A stretch of DNA of 64,000 nucleotides. Source: Panaeolus papilionaceus. Its lineage: Eukaryota; Basidiomycota; Agaricomycetes; Agaricales. Position 1 is the stretch's first letter. Each line of letters opens with the position of its first letter. A program made the position numbers and the translations under genes. Below are positions 32,028 to 43,423 of the stretch, in pieces. The DNA lies in the NCBI GenBank assembly GCA_015501605.1, contig JADNRZ010000028.1:310001-374000 (forward strand), written 5' to 3'. The notes under the pieces were generated by a model. It was not told the DNA's origin. It searched no databases and worked only from the letters and a program-made list of their open reading frames with translations.

Positions 32028-35011
32028 CTATTTGGCGAGGCGGCCGGAGCGACGAAGAGCAGGCTGGGAGGCGGGTGTTCCAGTCCGTGACCGAGTGCGA
32101 CGAGGCGAGAGTTGAGAGGCAGGCGTGCTGGTACGCGAGCGTGTTGCAGCAGCATGGCGTGGCAACACTGATGTTCGCCGTGCCTTTTTACCTCTTGATC
32201 TTCCACTGGTTGCATGGGATGGACCAGCCACTGCAGCCGATGCCTCTGTGAAAGACCCAGCATCCGTCAGAGGGGAAAGGCCCTCAAGCCCGTGACCCAA
32301 TCGAGTTGTTGTGTCCACCACCTTTTCCTGCTCAGCAGTGAAAGGCCCTAGTGAGAGTCCAATTGAAAGAGGAGAAGGAGTGTCGAAGCAATTTGAGGGA
32401 GGGGGGATAATGATATGACCGGCCGCTTCAATGGCATTGAGAGAGCTCATGGTCTGACACCCCTCAGTGGGCGGGCTTGTTGCCTGGTGGGTGATGTTAG
32501 TGGATCCAGCTGGATCTGTCGCACCCGACTCTGGATGCGTACCTTGGGTCATTTGCTGATGACTGCCCTGGCTGGAGGTGGAAGCCGCAGCAACCGGCAG
32601 ATGAAGTTGTGCTGGGTCGACAGTTGGATGCGGTTGAGTCGGATCAACATCCATTGGGTCAGAGCCAGGAGCGGCCGCGGGAGGCATTTGACCGGCCGCC
32701 CATTCCATCACGCTCCCATGAGTTCCCTCACCCAGCAGCATGCTCAGCTGGGACTTGGCGGAAGGCAAGGCAGAGGCAGAAGCAGAAGCAGGTGTGTCAG
32801 GAGCAGAGCTGCCAGGTTGGTCATTAGCTTTGCCCTTGGGGCCAAACCTGTACCTGGGACCCTGGGCTCTCGGGAGGATGGTCGGGTCGTCGCTTGGGGT
32901 GCCGTAGGGAACCTGAATTGCATCGGCCGCTCCAACAATGTAGTGATGGGGAAGAGCTTCTCCCCAAGTGGCGACCCGGTCTTCATCTACTGAGACAAGC
33001 CTTGGATGGAAATATTCGGGGTACTTGTCGCGCTGATGATGGTCCCGGAAAATGTACTGGTCACCGGCCGCCCACAAGGTGGGTTGCACAATGTGGGACT
33101 GTGGACCCAAACGATAGGCCTTTGAAACTGGTGGCCGGCCGATGTTGGGAGCGGCCGCTCCAGCGTCGCTCTTCGCCAGTGCCAGTGACAGATCTTCTCC
33201 GATTCCAAGAAGAGCATTACCGGTTTCATAGCGAAACATGCGGATTGCACTCAGGCTTTTGCCAAGAAGTTGTGCGTTGTCGAGTGCGTCTTTCTCCAAA
33301 GTTATGATGCGTTCCTTCAAGTCTTGAACGACCTCGTTCAACTCCGAGACTGTGACTGAACAAGAAATTGTGAATTTCAGTTATTTTGGCAGTGCATAAC
33401 TAGGGATGTGCTTACCTTTTGCACCTTTACGACGTTTTGGCTTGGCTTCCTCATCTGACGGCTTGTACTCCGCCTCGTCTTCAGCTGCACGCTCCTTTCC
33501 CTTCCCCTTACTTGACTCGGCCGCTTGACTTTCATCAATGACGCCCGCAGCTACCATGGTCTCCAACTTGGCCTTTTTATTTGCTGCACCCAGTGCAGCC
33601 GCCTCCCTACGATTGAGTGAGTAAGAGCATTTTACCTTGTTTTGTGCACACGCTCGGCACCGGTTGCTCTGTGAGGATTTTAGACAACTCTTCCCAGCTT
33701 TCTCGCACTGGGCACAGCGAACAGGGTATTCCTCGAGTTTTGTCGACCGCTTCCTAGTACCCTTGAGCGTTAGCTTGGAAGCAGCCGGAGACCCTGAAGG
33801 AGCCGAACTTGCAGACGAGACATCGTCGTGGCCTTCCAAACGCCGCCGCTTGCTTCCTATAAGATGGTCGATTTGAAGTAAGAATTGTTACATTCCTGAT
33901 TGCTTACCTTCTGTGGTCTCTTCCTCCGACTCCTCCTCGAGGTTCCTTTTCCCTGCTAAGTCTTCTGTCAAAAAGTTAGCTTTGCTGAATGCAATTTGGT
34001 CTGCAATACTTACCAGGAGTCCATGTCGTTGTAAGACGAGAGGGTGGGTGGACAGCGGCCGGCCGGTATTGGGCTGATGCCCTAGAGCCACCGGCAACCG
34101 GAGCCGCAGGTGGCTGCATGGAGGGTCCAGCGGGTACTCCGCTTGCTGGCCGGGTTTGAGCAATGACGGGACGTGGAGGTGGAGCGGCCGTCGCTGGCTG
34201 AGCAGCAGGAGCGCGAGCAGCAGGACCAGCAGCCGTTGCGGGGACAGGTGGAACGGCTGCTGGTCGAGTAGTTGGAGCGCCAGCAGCCGTCACAGGGGGG
34301 GCGCGGGGAGGAGCAGCCGGGGTACGGGAGGGATTAGCAGTAGCAGGTGGGCCGCGGGGAAGAGCAGCCGTGGTAGGTGGGGCACGAGGAGAAGGTGCAA
34401 GAACAGCAGGGGAAGCGGGAGCAGGTGAAGCAGGTGCGGGACGAGCGGCTGAGCGAGCAGGAGAAGGTGCAGGTGCAGGTGCAGTAGCACGAGCGGGAGC
34501 AGTAGCACGAGCAGGCGAAGGAGCAGGCGCAGCAATGGGAGGAGAACCAACTGAGGCTCCTGGTGGTGGCGCTGCAAGGGGAGCGGCCGCTTCGGTCGCT
34601 CCTCGAAGTTCTTCCCCATTCATCATCATCTGCCTCCACTCATTCATCTTGGAAGACACATTGGTTGCTGACTGTTCCGCTTCCGTCCTTTGGTCAGCAA
34701 CAAGCTGCTTGAAGTGGAGGCCCACCCAAAAAACCCATGCATGGGGCGATGACTTGCTCCAGCAACGTTTGACGGCGCGGGGAATGGTGGAGCCTTCGCG
34801 CGCTTGGCTAACAATTCCATTTAGGTACTCCTTTTTGTAAAATGAGCATTGATTGCCGCATGGGAGAGAATGGCTATCTTACCCGCTCAGCATTTACAGT
34901 AGCAAGCACTTGTGCACATGCCCGCCCGTCATTGCTCGTCAATACTGGGATCAATCGATCGCGAACTTGGTTGAGCACACGGAAGAAGTGTTCAGCATCG
35001 AAGTTTGCCAT
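32028..35011 (-). CDS. KDZ element gene 4: Zn2Cys6-like cluster protein, intact
   Basis: Exons 35011-34883, 34830-34014, 33964-33908, 33856-33416 and 33355-32028 have perfect GT..AG ends and phases, giving 923 aa. Residues 1-130 are the part conserved with the copy at 21493. Residues about 140-310 are Pro/Ala-rich. An acidic patch follows. Near residues 382-408 is a cluster with spacing CX2CX6CX8CX2CX6C, which fits the fungal Zn(II)2Cys6 DNA-binding pattern. A heptad-like stretch (ELNEVVQDLKERIITLEKDA) near 485-510 could dimerise. The last 60 residues are Arg/Ser-rich with two copies of a RTRSRTxTPASQ motif. Inferred role: a sequence-specific DNA-binding partner of the transposase or a transcription regulator. 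It is transcribed inward from the right end. Confidence 0.82.
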
Positions 35012-35224
35012 GGGTAATTTGGAGGAGAGCGAGATCGGTCGGATCGATGGGTTTTCGATTGGAGATGGTTGTAGAAGAAGAGCAAGAAAAAAAAACCATC
35101 CTGACACATCGAAAGACAGGTTTGTATTCCCACGGTTGCCCGCTTGTGAACAACACCATCTTTGCTGCCTGCTATCGCCTGCTCACTGACCATCTATTAA
35201 CGGATGCTGCTAAATGTGCTAAAT

Positions 35225-36366
35225 TGTCAGGCGAGAACCGGTTGCTGGCTTGCGACGAGTACTGATCAATCATGATCGCCTGCGACAATCCTAACGGCCG
35301 CTTTGAATCTCCATGTAACGGACACTCGGCTGCTAACGCACTCACGATGGGCTATCAGCTCCTCATGCATTAACTATTTTATCGTCATTATTATTCTATT
35401 TTAAAGCATAATTCTAAAAAGAAACACACAACGCCTGCTCGCCTACCCAGTCCCCAACCATGAGCTCAACCCGACCTGCTTAACCCGCCTGCTACCTACC
35501 CTCCGCCTGCTCGCAACCCACCACTCACCCGCTTGCTCACTTTCCACCCATCACCTGTGCTTGTTGTTGGTTCGGCTGCTGAACTATTCGGCTGCTTAAT
35601 GATCATGTACCATCAACTTCGCTTGCTACGACGACCAACCACGCAACCGCCTGCTCGCTTTCCACCCATCCCACAGCACGTGTGCTTGTTGGTGGTTCGG
35701 CTGCTGAATCAACCGGCTGCTTACGGATTATCAACTTCGCCTGCTACGCCTAACAACCACTGCTTGTTTGTTATTCACTGTCCCACTCACCCGCCTGCTC
35801 GCTGCGCATTTACGACCTACTACCTACCTACCCACCTACCTGCCTACCCACCACCTACCAACCACCCGCTAACTACCCATCACCCGCCTGTTCGCTCCTC
35901 ATTTACCACCCGCTACCTTCTACTTCCCACTGACTCGCCTGCTCGCTGTCCACCCGCTACCTACCCACCTACCCACCTACCTACCATCTACCCATCTACC
36001 CACCTACCTACCACCCGCTACCTACCCACCACGCACCTGCTCGCTGGCCATTTACCACCCGCTACCTACCATCCGTCGCAGCCCACACGCCTGCTCCCTG
36101 CCACCTGCTACCTACCTACCACCTGTCGCTACCTACCTACCTCCCAACCGCTACCTACCCACCTACCCTACCACCCGCCATCTACCCACCTACCCACCAC
36201 CTGCCTGCTTGCTGCCCACCCGCTATCCACCTACCTACCTACCACCCACCCGATACTTATCTACCTACCACCCACCCGATACCTGCCCACCACTACCTGC
36301 CCACCACCCGCTACCCTCCCTACCCACCTACCACCCAACTGCACAATTCCACGGATTCCATAGACC
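35225..36366 (-). repeat. Right terminal inverted repeat of KDZ element 2
   Basis: This is the inverted counterpart of 22086-22960. Unique inner sequence (35225-35430) is followed by C-rich minisatellite (ACCACCCGCTACCTACC units) and ends CCATAGACCC at 36366. A stretch of about 110 bp (CTTTCCACCCATC..GTGCTTGTTG..GGTTCGGCTGCTGAA) is present twice, near 35540 and 35660, but once in the left arm. It is longer than the left arm by about 270 bp. Confidence 0.85.
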
Positions 36367-36428
36367 CAACTCAGTTCTTGCCTTTTCATAATTCCATGGA
36401 TTAACTCAGTTCTTGATGCATAGCTTAC

Positions 36429-38686
36429 CTATGTGAATAGTCCAGTTAAGATGAAGAAAAGATAGGGGCATAGTAATAGGATGAAGCGGTAAAAGATATA
36501 GCGTAACACTGACTCTAATGTTAATAATTCCTGAGCGAGGGGCCAGAAGAATGAGTCCCAGTCCTGCGGCTTCCTTGGTCCAGGGATGGTGCCAATGTGG
36601 ATTTGAGTCGGGGGGATATTGTAGTTGAGAAGGACAATGGGCCAACAGGTTTTCTTGCAGCACTGATGGGGGCCAAAGCCGTCTGTGGAGAGCCCTAGTG
36701 TGATGTAGCGGGGATCTGAAAAGTGATTTACATCTTGATGGGGAAGTTGGGTTTCACAGAGATCGCGATAATGAGCACCAGCAAAGACATCCTGAATGAT
36801 GCATTGCCTGTGTTCAAAATTGTGCTGGTACAACATCAATTCCGCATGAGCAGAATTAGAAATCATAGTGGACAGGCGTGGGATGAGTGGAAGGTAGTCC
36901 AAGTGGCTTCTTGGTGCATTTCAGGCAGTGAATCTGGCCAGGTTGCAGTGCAGGCACTTGTCGTGGTCTGCATAGGGTCCAACAAAGCATATGCAGCTAT
37001 TGATGCAGCAGTGGTATCATATGGCATCGAAGCCAGAGATCTGGTGGGCTCTTGTCTTTGTGGCCTTGAGGCTGATGTGTTGGTCATTTGGGTAGGTTTG
37101 AGTGAGTCAAGTAAACATGTTTTCAGTGATATGGTCTTCAACCTTGAGGACGAGAGGCTGCAAGATTCTTAGATCATCCTCATCAAGCCCTGTTTGCTGA
37201 GCTGCTAGGAAAATAGAGCATAAAATTAGCATTTGAATATAACTTATATAACAAAGTAAAGCATACCGTGTACTCTGGCAGCAGCATTCTGAGCGGCTTC
37301 ACGGCGAGCAGCCAATGCCACAGCTGCGATGTAGTCCAAATCCTCCTCACCAGCAGCTTCATTATTGCCCCCATTTCCATCCTCTTCATGGCCTTCCTGC
37401 TTGTCATCGCTCTCATTAACTGGCTCATCCTCCTCAACAACCTTGCACCGTGCAGCGTCATCCTCATCTCCGTCCTCCTCATCTTCCTCCACCTCGTCCT
37501 CATCCTCGTCCTCGTCCCCATCTTCATATTCGTTGTCGTACCGCCTACAGTATATGGTATAAAACCAAACAAATGATGAGGGTAGGCAGAGGTGATGTGT
37601 ATGCGAGGGCAAAATGCATGGAGCCGGTAGGTGCTTCGATGCCTGCAGTCGGTTGGTAGTGTAACGAGTGACAAACAAATAAATCTAGTGCTTTGAGCAC
37701 TTCTGAGACGAGCGATACAAGCTGTGGACTGATAACGAGGTTGACTGTGACCTTAAACTGGATGTCCGGAGTCCACTGTGACTCGGAAACTGACTGATAC
37801 GAAGGGTGAGGTGCAATAACCTGTTTTATTTTGTAGTTTAGGTACATATTTTATACTACAAAATGTGGATACTGTGGAATGATGGAATGAAGAGCATAAA
37901 CCAATAGGAATTTGTATATTACAGAGGAGAGAGGGGTTGCATAATGAAGTGGAGAATAACATACAGAGGAAAATGAAAATGAAAATAATTAGATTCCTAC
38001 CAACTGTGCATCCCGAACCAAGTGGTGCATGGAATGAAGCGGGCGTTTATCGAGTTCTTGGTGCTTATGTGAGTTATGGAGAGGCTCGTATTCGTTCGTT
38101 ATTGTTATGGAGCGTTTTTCATGGGGTAAACCGTGCTGAGCGCGACATTGTTCTTGTCCTCGTCTTCGTCTTTGTCCTCGTCTTTGTCCTCTTCATCCTC
38201 TTCATTATCACTGGGTTGATCTCCAACAAATGTTGAGCGACTGGCGCTCTGATGAGTGTGTGCTGGCCAGCAGCTGGCCTTGGCTAATGCAAGCCTTGTG
38301 GAGTACCATCGAATTTCAGCCTGCTGGATGGGCTCTGTAGTAATGGTTTCCATTGGAGACGCGAGGGAAGAACTCTGTGCTGGCGAGTACTGCAGCTCTT
38401 GATCAAGTTGGTGGTTCCATGTCGCTGGCCCTGGGCCGTCGGAATCAACCTGCTCGTCATGGTGTTGGAAGCCAAAGGGGTTGGGATCAGCAGCTAGCTC
38501 TGAGACATCGGCAGGGTCGTCGTCGACATCCATGGAGGTAGGATCGTACTCCTCCGCTGCAATATGTTGTATTTGGAGGGCTTGCGGCCCACCGCCTTCC
38601 TGATGTGAGTGCATCGTGTGGTACGCAACAGTCCAATTGCAACTGCAGTTGCAATCAAAGGTGGTCTTGCAGCGTTTAGGAGGCAT
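36429..38686 (-). pseudogene. Plavaka A transposase (tnp2 family), truncated and broken
   Basis: The start at 38686 (MPPKRCKTTFDCNCSCNW) resembles the N-terminal Cys/His region of such proteins. Acidic linkers follow (38250-38150, and 37545-37440 as a separate exon). The zinc-binding part lies around 37015-36935 (CCINSCICFVGP, CLHC), and the conserved core has LGLSTDGF, CWPIVLLNYN and GTIPGPRKPQDWDSFFWPL down to 36530. TGA codons at 37017-37019 and 36921-36923 interrupt it, both compatible with CGA. After LLTLE the match fades and the gene is cut near 36430. Between 38150 and 37545 about 600 bp do not read as coding and may be another insertion. Confidence 0.78.
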
Positions 38687-39252
38687 GAAAAGTGGGGATT
38701 GAATTTGATGAGAATGTATGACAGAAACCACAGTATTTATAAACCTGGAACGTTATAAGGTTGCCAGAAGCAGGAACTGTGGATTGTAGGACGTTCATAG
38801 CGACAGCAGATGACTGAAAACAATATGAGCCTTCACAGGACTTTCATCGGATATTTGACTCACAAAAGGGTGGGAGATATAGGAAAGGTGTTGCACGCGA
38901 GCTGTATGAAGGTAATTGTCTGTTGGATGAGTGTCTAAGAGTTCGGAATATGGAGGCTTAAGAGACAAAAGCTTACCATGAAGCTTTGACAGTTATGAAG
39001 ACATTGGAAATGGAGGGACATAACCAACACACAGTCAAAGTTATGAACATTTCTCCTGACCGATACAAAATCAAAGTCAGGAGGTACCAGGAAGATAAAT
39101 CCAACCAACACAAAGTCAAAGTTAGAAATCATGTCCCCGAGAAAGCCCCTAGAATGATCTTCAAGTGTGAAGACAATAGCCAAATTTTAATGCTGCGGTT
39201 TTGCTAGACCATAGAATTGAAATACTTACCACTGGTACCACTGAGCTGGGCA
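38687..39252 (-). promoter_or_regulatory. Upstream region of Plavaka A with CAAAGTC motif copies
   Basis: Three diverged copies of a motif reading (A/C)CACA(A/C)AGTCAAAG occur near 39030, 39066 and 39110. In the opposite sense they read CTTTGACTTTGTGT, related to the GACTTTGGGTCG array on the far side of the hAT insertion. No coding is seen. Confidence 0.5.
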
Positions 39253-39405
39253 TAGTGATGTGCCGGCCTTGGCTTGGCCTGAAAGCCCCGGCTTTGGCCT
39301 GGCCTGAGCTGGCTTTGGCTTGCTGAAAGTGTGAGCCAGGCCAGGTTATGTCGGCTTTGGCCTGGCCTGGCTCAGCTTTGGCCTGAGCCCCGGCTTTTGG
39401 CTGGT
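39253..39405. repeat. Left end of hAT: GGCCTGGC subterminal repeats
   Basis: GGCTTTGG, GGCCTGGCC and GGCTTGG alternate through the first 150 bp of the element. The right end (54890-55035) has the same words inverted. The terminal 15 bp match their partner at 14 positions. Confidence 0.85.
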
Positions 39406-39658
39406 TTAAAGAAACGACACAATATCTTTACAATGGCAAGACTTGGGCACTATTTTTTTTGTCAGTAGATAGATTAATGATATTGCATGCCGTTGACACT
39501 GGTTTTATGTCTTAGAGAGACATGCCTCAAGATACAATCATTGACGAAGATTTCACTGGTTGACAATTACTTAAACACTTGTGTAATCCAAATTCTCAGT
39601 ATGCCGTCCTGAAAATAAGGCTCAACACTATTAAATTGAATGTAGGATAAAATAAAAA

Positions 39659-42600
39659 TTACAGGGCATCATCTCCATCATCATCTATATCAATAGCACT
39701 ATCCCAGGCAGGTAACTTTGGCTCATCAACCCAATCAGAATCTCCATCATCCTCAACGACATCAAACTCCTCCTCCATTGCACTTGTGGTAGGCAGCTCA
39801 CGGAAAATTAAGTTTTGTACGTACTTACACTTGAGAAATTCAATCGCTTCAACAAGATCGGCCTTGAGTCGATTTCGGCGCTTGGAGATGGTTATCCCTG
39901 CAGATGAGAAAGCACGCTCACTTGATACAGAGGAACCCATAATACCAAGGTAATCCATAGCGAGTGAGGCCCATGTCGGAAAGTGGGTCTGATTTAACTA
40001 TTGGTGTTGGGAAATGGTAAATGAAGGCGAGTCAAAAATAGATCCATGCAAATAAAGAACGCAGAATAGACTTACCCCCCACCACTGAACAATGTTTACA
40101 TTCTCTGGCATTTCATCATCGTTATCAATGTACCTTTCGAACTCCCAAACCCATGGTTCCTTCTCAACGGACTGTGATAAGCTTGTGGATGTTATTGGTC
40201 GTGAGGATAAGGACTTGTCGTTTGACTCATCATCAGAGAAATAGCGACGCTTTTTCTTTCGTGGCGCAGGTACAGTTTTCGTTGATGTACCATGAAGCTC
40301 AAGGTAGCACTCCTTGAACTGCAAATAAAGTATGAGTAAAACATTTGTAAGAGAAGCGAAAAGATAATACTCACAATGTGCTTCGCAGCTTCCAAAACCT
40401 CATTCTGCAACTCTGAATCCCAGTTCTCTTCAAAGTACAACATCTTGCTGTGAGGGTCAAGCACTAGTATTGAGGTTTAAGTATTATAATTAAAACATAA
40501 AGCGACAAGGGGCTCAACTTACACATAACAAATGTGTACGCATGTGAGGTAGCAGTCTTGTTATAATACTCCTCGATTTTCGAAGCACCAGCCATAAGAG
40601 CACCACTAAATACTTTGTACTTTGCTCTATTGGCTCTGCTACTCCAGGCATGGTGCAGTTCTTCAAGTGCGGGGATTGCATTGTGGAGACATGGCTCATC
40701 CTCATACGAGAACGACTGCTGGTATTTTTCAGCAAACTGAAATGACCATTAGTAAAACATGCTTTGCAGATGCAGGTGGTATCATACCCGGAGAAGATGG
40801 ATGAGGTCTTTGACCAAGTTCCATTCATGGTTGCTCAGCTTGATCCCATCGATCTTTGCTCGTTTGGCATGATCAGGCTCCTCACGACCAATCTCATAAA
40901 CAAAGTCATTAAATATCTATAGACGTTAACACAATCGGCGTGAGCAGCAGGATGGGGTTAATCAAATGAAAAGCAAGATAAAGTCACTTACAACTCTTAA
41001 ATCATATGCACGGACAAGCATAGCAAGCGTTGACGACCAGCGCACTTTCATGTCAAGAATAAGAACCTTCTGTGTATGAGGTACACCCCCCTGAAGTGAC
41101 TTGAAGCGTCCCTTTCGCTTGGCCGATGACTGAACCTTGAGGTGAGTGAGAATAAAGAAAAAAAGCCAAAATGTATATGCTTACCTTGACTGCACCAGAT
41201 TGTACAAGACCGACTATGTCTCTTTCTAGCACCTCAATATCGGGTTCATGTGAATTTGGGTTACTGGGGTCGTAGTGTGCTGACTTCGAGTATGCTGAAA
41301 TCAAGGCCTGCGTTGCAAGATTGATTACATGGGCCAAGCACCTGTTAACTGTCAGCGATTAAATGATTAAAAATACGAATCAAGACATACCGTATGTGAT
41401 AGCCCTCCCATTCCCACTTCTTCATCCCTTCACGATGAGGCGATGTGTTGAGTAAACCACCAAAAAATGCCATCATCGAGAGATTGTTAGAAGCGTTATC
41501 ACATGTTATCCATGTTAAACTTGCACAATGAGACCACTACCAGTGAAACACTGATCAGATAATATCACTATCAAGCCAAGAAACTAATGTGTTATTCACA
41601 GTTGATAATAGATGTGAAATAGCAATAATGCTTTGTATAAGCCAATAACTCTTGTTGTCTCCTTCCGGGACATAGTAGGAAAAGGCATCTGTTTGGTCAT
41701 GTTGTGTCTGGATACTGTGAGGCGTGACAACAGGTGTCCACTATATCAGCATCCAAATATTCATGACACAAACATTCAGCCACTATGAAGTGCTATATAC
41801 CGTTCTGTAGCTATTTTGAATGCGAGTAAGAATCCGAAGAGAAAACTAAAATATCTTTATCCTACAACGAGAAAAATGCGAAATACTGCAGAAATATATG
41901 TCAAGTCTAATTCTAAGTGCCCATTTCACTATTCTAATTGTTCCATGGGTTAATCTAATATATATAAGAGTCCATTTGAAGTGTTTTATCACTTCAATTC
42001 AACAATCCACCCAACCTGAAGGTTTGTTAGCGAATGCATACATTAGATTATAGAGCGGTTAAAACACATACCTTTGACTCAACATTCTAATTGTTCCATG
42101 GGTTAATCTAATATATATAAGAGTCCATTTGAAGTGTTTTATCACTTCAATTCAACAATCCACCCAACCTGAAGGTTTGTTAGCGAATGCATACATTAGA
42201 TTATAGAGCGGTTAAAACACATACCTTTGGAGCAAGACAACTAGACGTACAGAGACCTGTTCACGAAGCTTGTGCATGTGCTCCTTGAATAACTCGATGA
42301 TACATGCACGAGCTGCCTTGCGATTTGGTATCTTCATGCCATTTGTTGCTCGGGCTGCAATGCTGATCATCTCCTTGAAACAGGGATGATCTAAGGCCTG
42401 AATCGGCTATGCTAGACCTGTGAGATTAAAGTATCATATACAACCTAGAGAGTCACTCACCTGGTTCGTCTCTACCAGCCACTGAATTGCTGCATCACGG
42501 AAGACACTGTCTGAGTATGGAATAACTCTTTCAGTTGGACCCACTGAAACAGTGTGAGGGTCCAACGACAACTGGGTTGTTCTATCTTGTGCAGCTGCCT

Positions 42601-43423
42601 CTTCCTTCCGACGTTTGACATCATTGGGAAGTTTTGATATGAAATTATTTGCGGTAGCCCACTTCGTGTACGTGCTCTATCAAATGATGATCAGGATGTA
42701 GCAGGTATAACAGATAAAGAACCCACACTACCTTGTGATACGCTTGTAGATGACGGCGACATGTTGTTGCCTCTGCTACAATTAATGTGGTGACTGCACT
42801 ACGATCACTGTAATATAAGGAACATCACATTAGAGACAGGAAGCTATAGTAATGAACAAGTACTTACAAGCAGGGCTTGCATTTCCGCTTTGATTTTCTG
42901 TGAACCCGTTGGGGTTCATCAAAAAATTGGTCAACCTCTTGGGATCTATCTTTCACTGATATTTTGGGAGGTGATTGGGGAGCGACATCCTCCAGATCCT
43001 CGTCATCAGCTTCTTGAGTCCCTCCTTCAGATATGCGAGGACGCTTTGACGACGATGGTGGTTGCAAGTCTGAGTTTGTACCTAACAGGAATATGATAAG
43101 TCTATGACCATAAAAATATAATAAATAAGCATGCCAGATGATGTTGCACTTGACATGAAGCCATTTGATGGTGATGTTGAGGAGGGTGATATAGGTACAG
43201 AAATAGAGGGATTGAGAGAGGCCTGCATCACGGTGGAGTGAGTAGAGGGCGAAGGTGTATTTGTGGTTGGTTGGGTTGGTTGTGTGGCAGTGTGAGATGA
43301 CAATGCCGTTGTGGCCTGATTTCAGGCCTCTTTGTGAGAACGAAGCTCTAATTCAGCTTCATTCGACGGGTCAACAATCTTTCTTGAAGCTGTTCGGTTT
43401 CGTTTTGTTGAAGAAGAGGCCAT
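39659..43423 (-). CDS. hAT transposase with BED-type zinc finger and hAT dimerisation domain
   Basis: A multi-exon gene is read leftwards. The first exon starts MASSSTKRNRTASRKIVDP (43423). A BED-like finger (CKPC near 42868, then TCRRHL..H across the next intron) is followed by KWATANNFISKLPNDV. Further on are HVINLATQALIS (41330) and KVRWSSTLAMLVRAYDLRV (41060-41000). The next exons read LDPHSKMLYFEENW (40460) and FERYIDNDDEMPENVNIVQWW (40150-40080). The final exon has the C-terminal dimerisation signature SSVSSERAFSSAG..ISKRRNRL (39940-39870) and ends DDGDDAL. An in-frame TGA at 43322-43324 (SHKEA-stop-NQATT) lies in the poorly conserved N-terminus, so it may be inside an intron or be a CGA-derived break. 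A 153-bp tandem duplication affects the intron at 41931-42229. I did not resolve all exons. Confidence 0.75.
41931..42229. repeat. Tandem duplication (period 153 bp) inside the hAT gene
   Basis: ATTCTAATTGTTCCATGGGT through ACACATACCTTTG is present at 41931-42077 and again at 42084-42229 with no difference that I can see. The minus-strand splice donor AAAG|GTATGTG is included in both copies. Confidence 0.9.

Larger units (their letters stand above)
22086..36366. mobile_element. KDZ (Kyakuja/Dileera/Zisupton) DNA transposon 2, about 14.3 kb
   Basis: Long inverted ends match from GGGTCTATGGAATCC at 22086 and its reverse complement ending 36366, inward to about 22960 and 35225. Inside lie a KDZ transposase (25587-29410, minus) and three accessory genes: gene 1 (23230-25178, plus, broken), gene 3 (29549-31767, plus) and gene 4 (32028-35011, minus). 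The element carries seven GCGGCCGC octamers. I could not find a target duplication, because the left flank is KDZ element 1 and the right flank is Plavaka A. Confidence 0.85.
36367..39252 (-). mobile_element. Plavaka (CACTA, tnp2) element A, left portion
   Basis: A decayed tnp2 transposase gene on minus and its upstream region are present. The left side is cut by KDZ element 2. The right side is split by the hAT insertion, and the element resumes at 55044 after the 8-bp duplication GCTGGGCA. Upstream motif copies (ACACAAAGTCAAAG) at 39030-39126 continue in the right portion as GACCCAAAGTCAAA. Confidence 0.75.

Noticed and set aside
34370..34840. Gly/Ala/Arg-rich plus-strand ORF of 156 codons
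   Set aside because: Antisense shadow of the Pro/Ala-rich part of KDZ gene 4, whose spliced frame is intact.
35533..36363. Plus-strand ORF of 276 codons, Pro/Thr-rich
   Set aside because: Mirror of the previous case in the right terminal repeat; open only because the repeat lacks stops.
22086..36366. A TET/JBP dioxygenase gene, reported as a partner of KDZ elements in fungi
   Set aside because: I looked for the HxD-type iron-binding signature in genes 1, 3 and 4 and saw none. These genes are something else.
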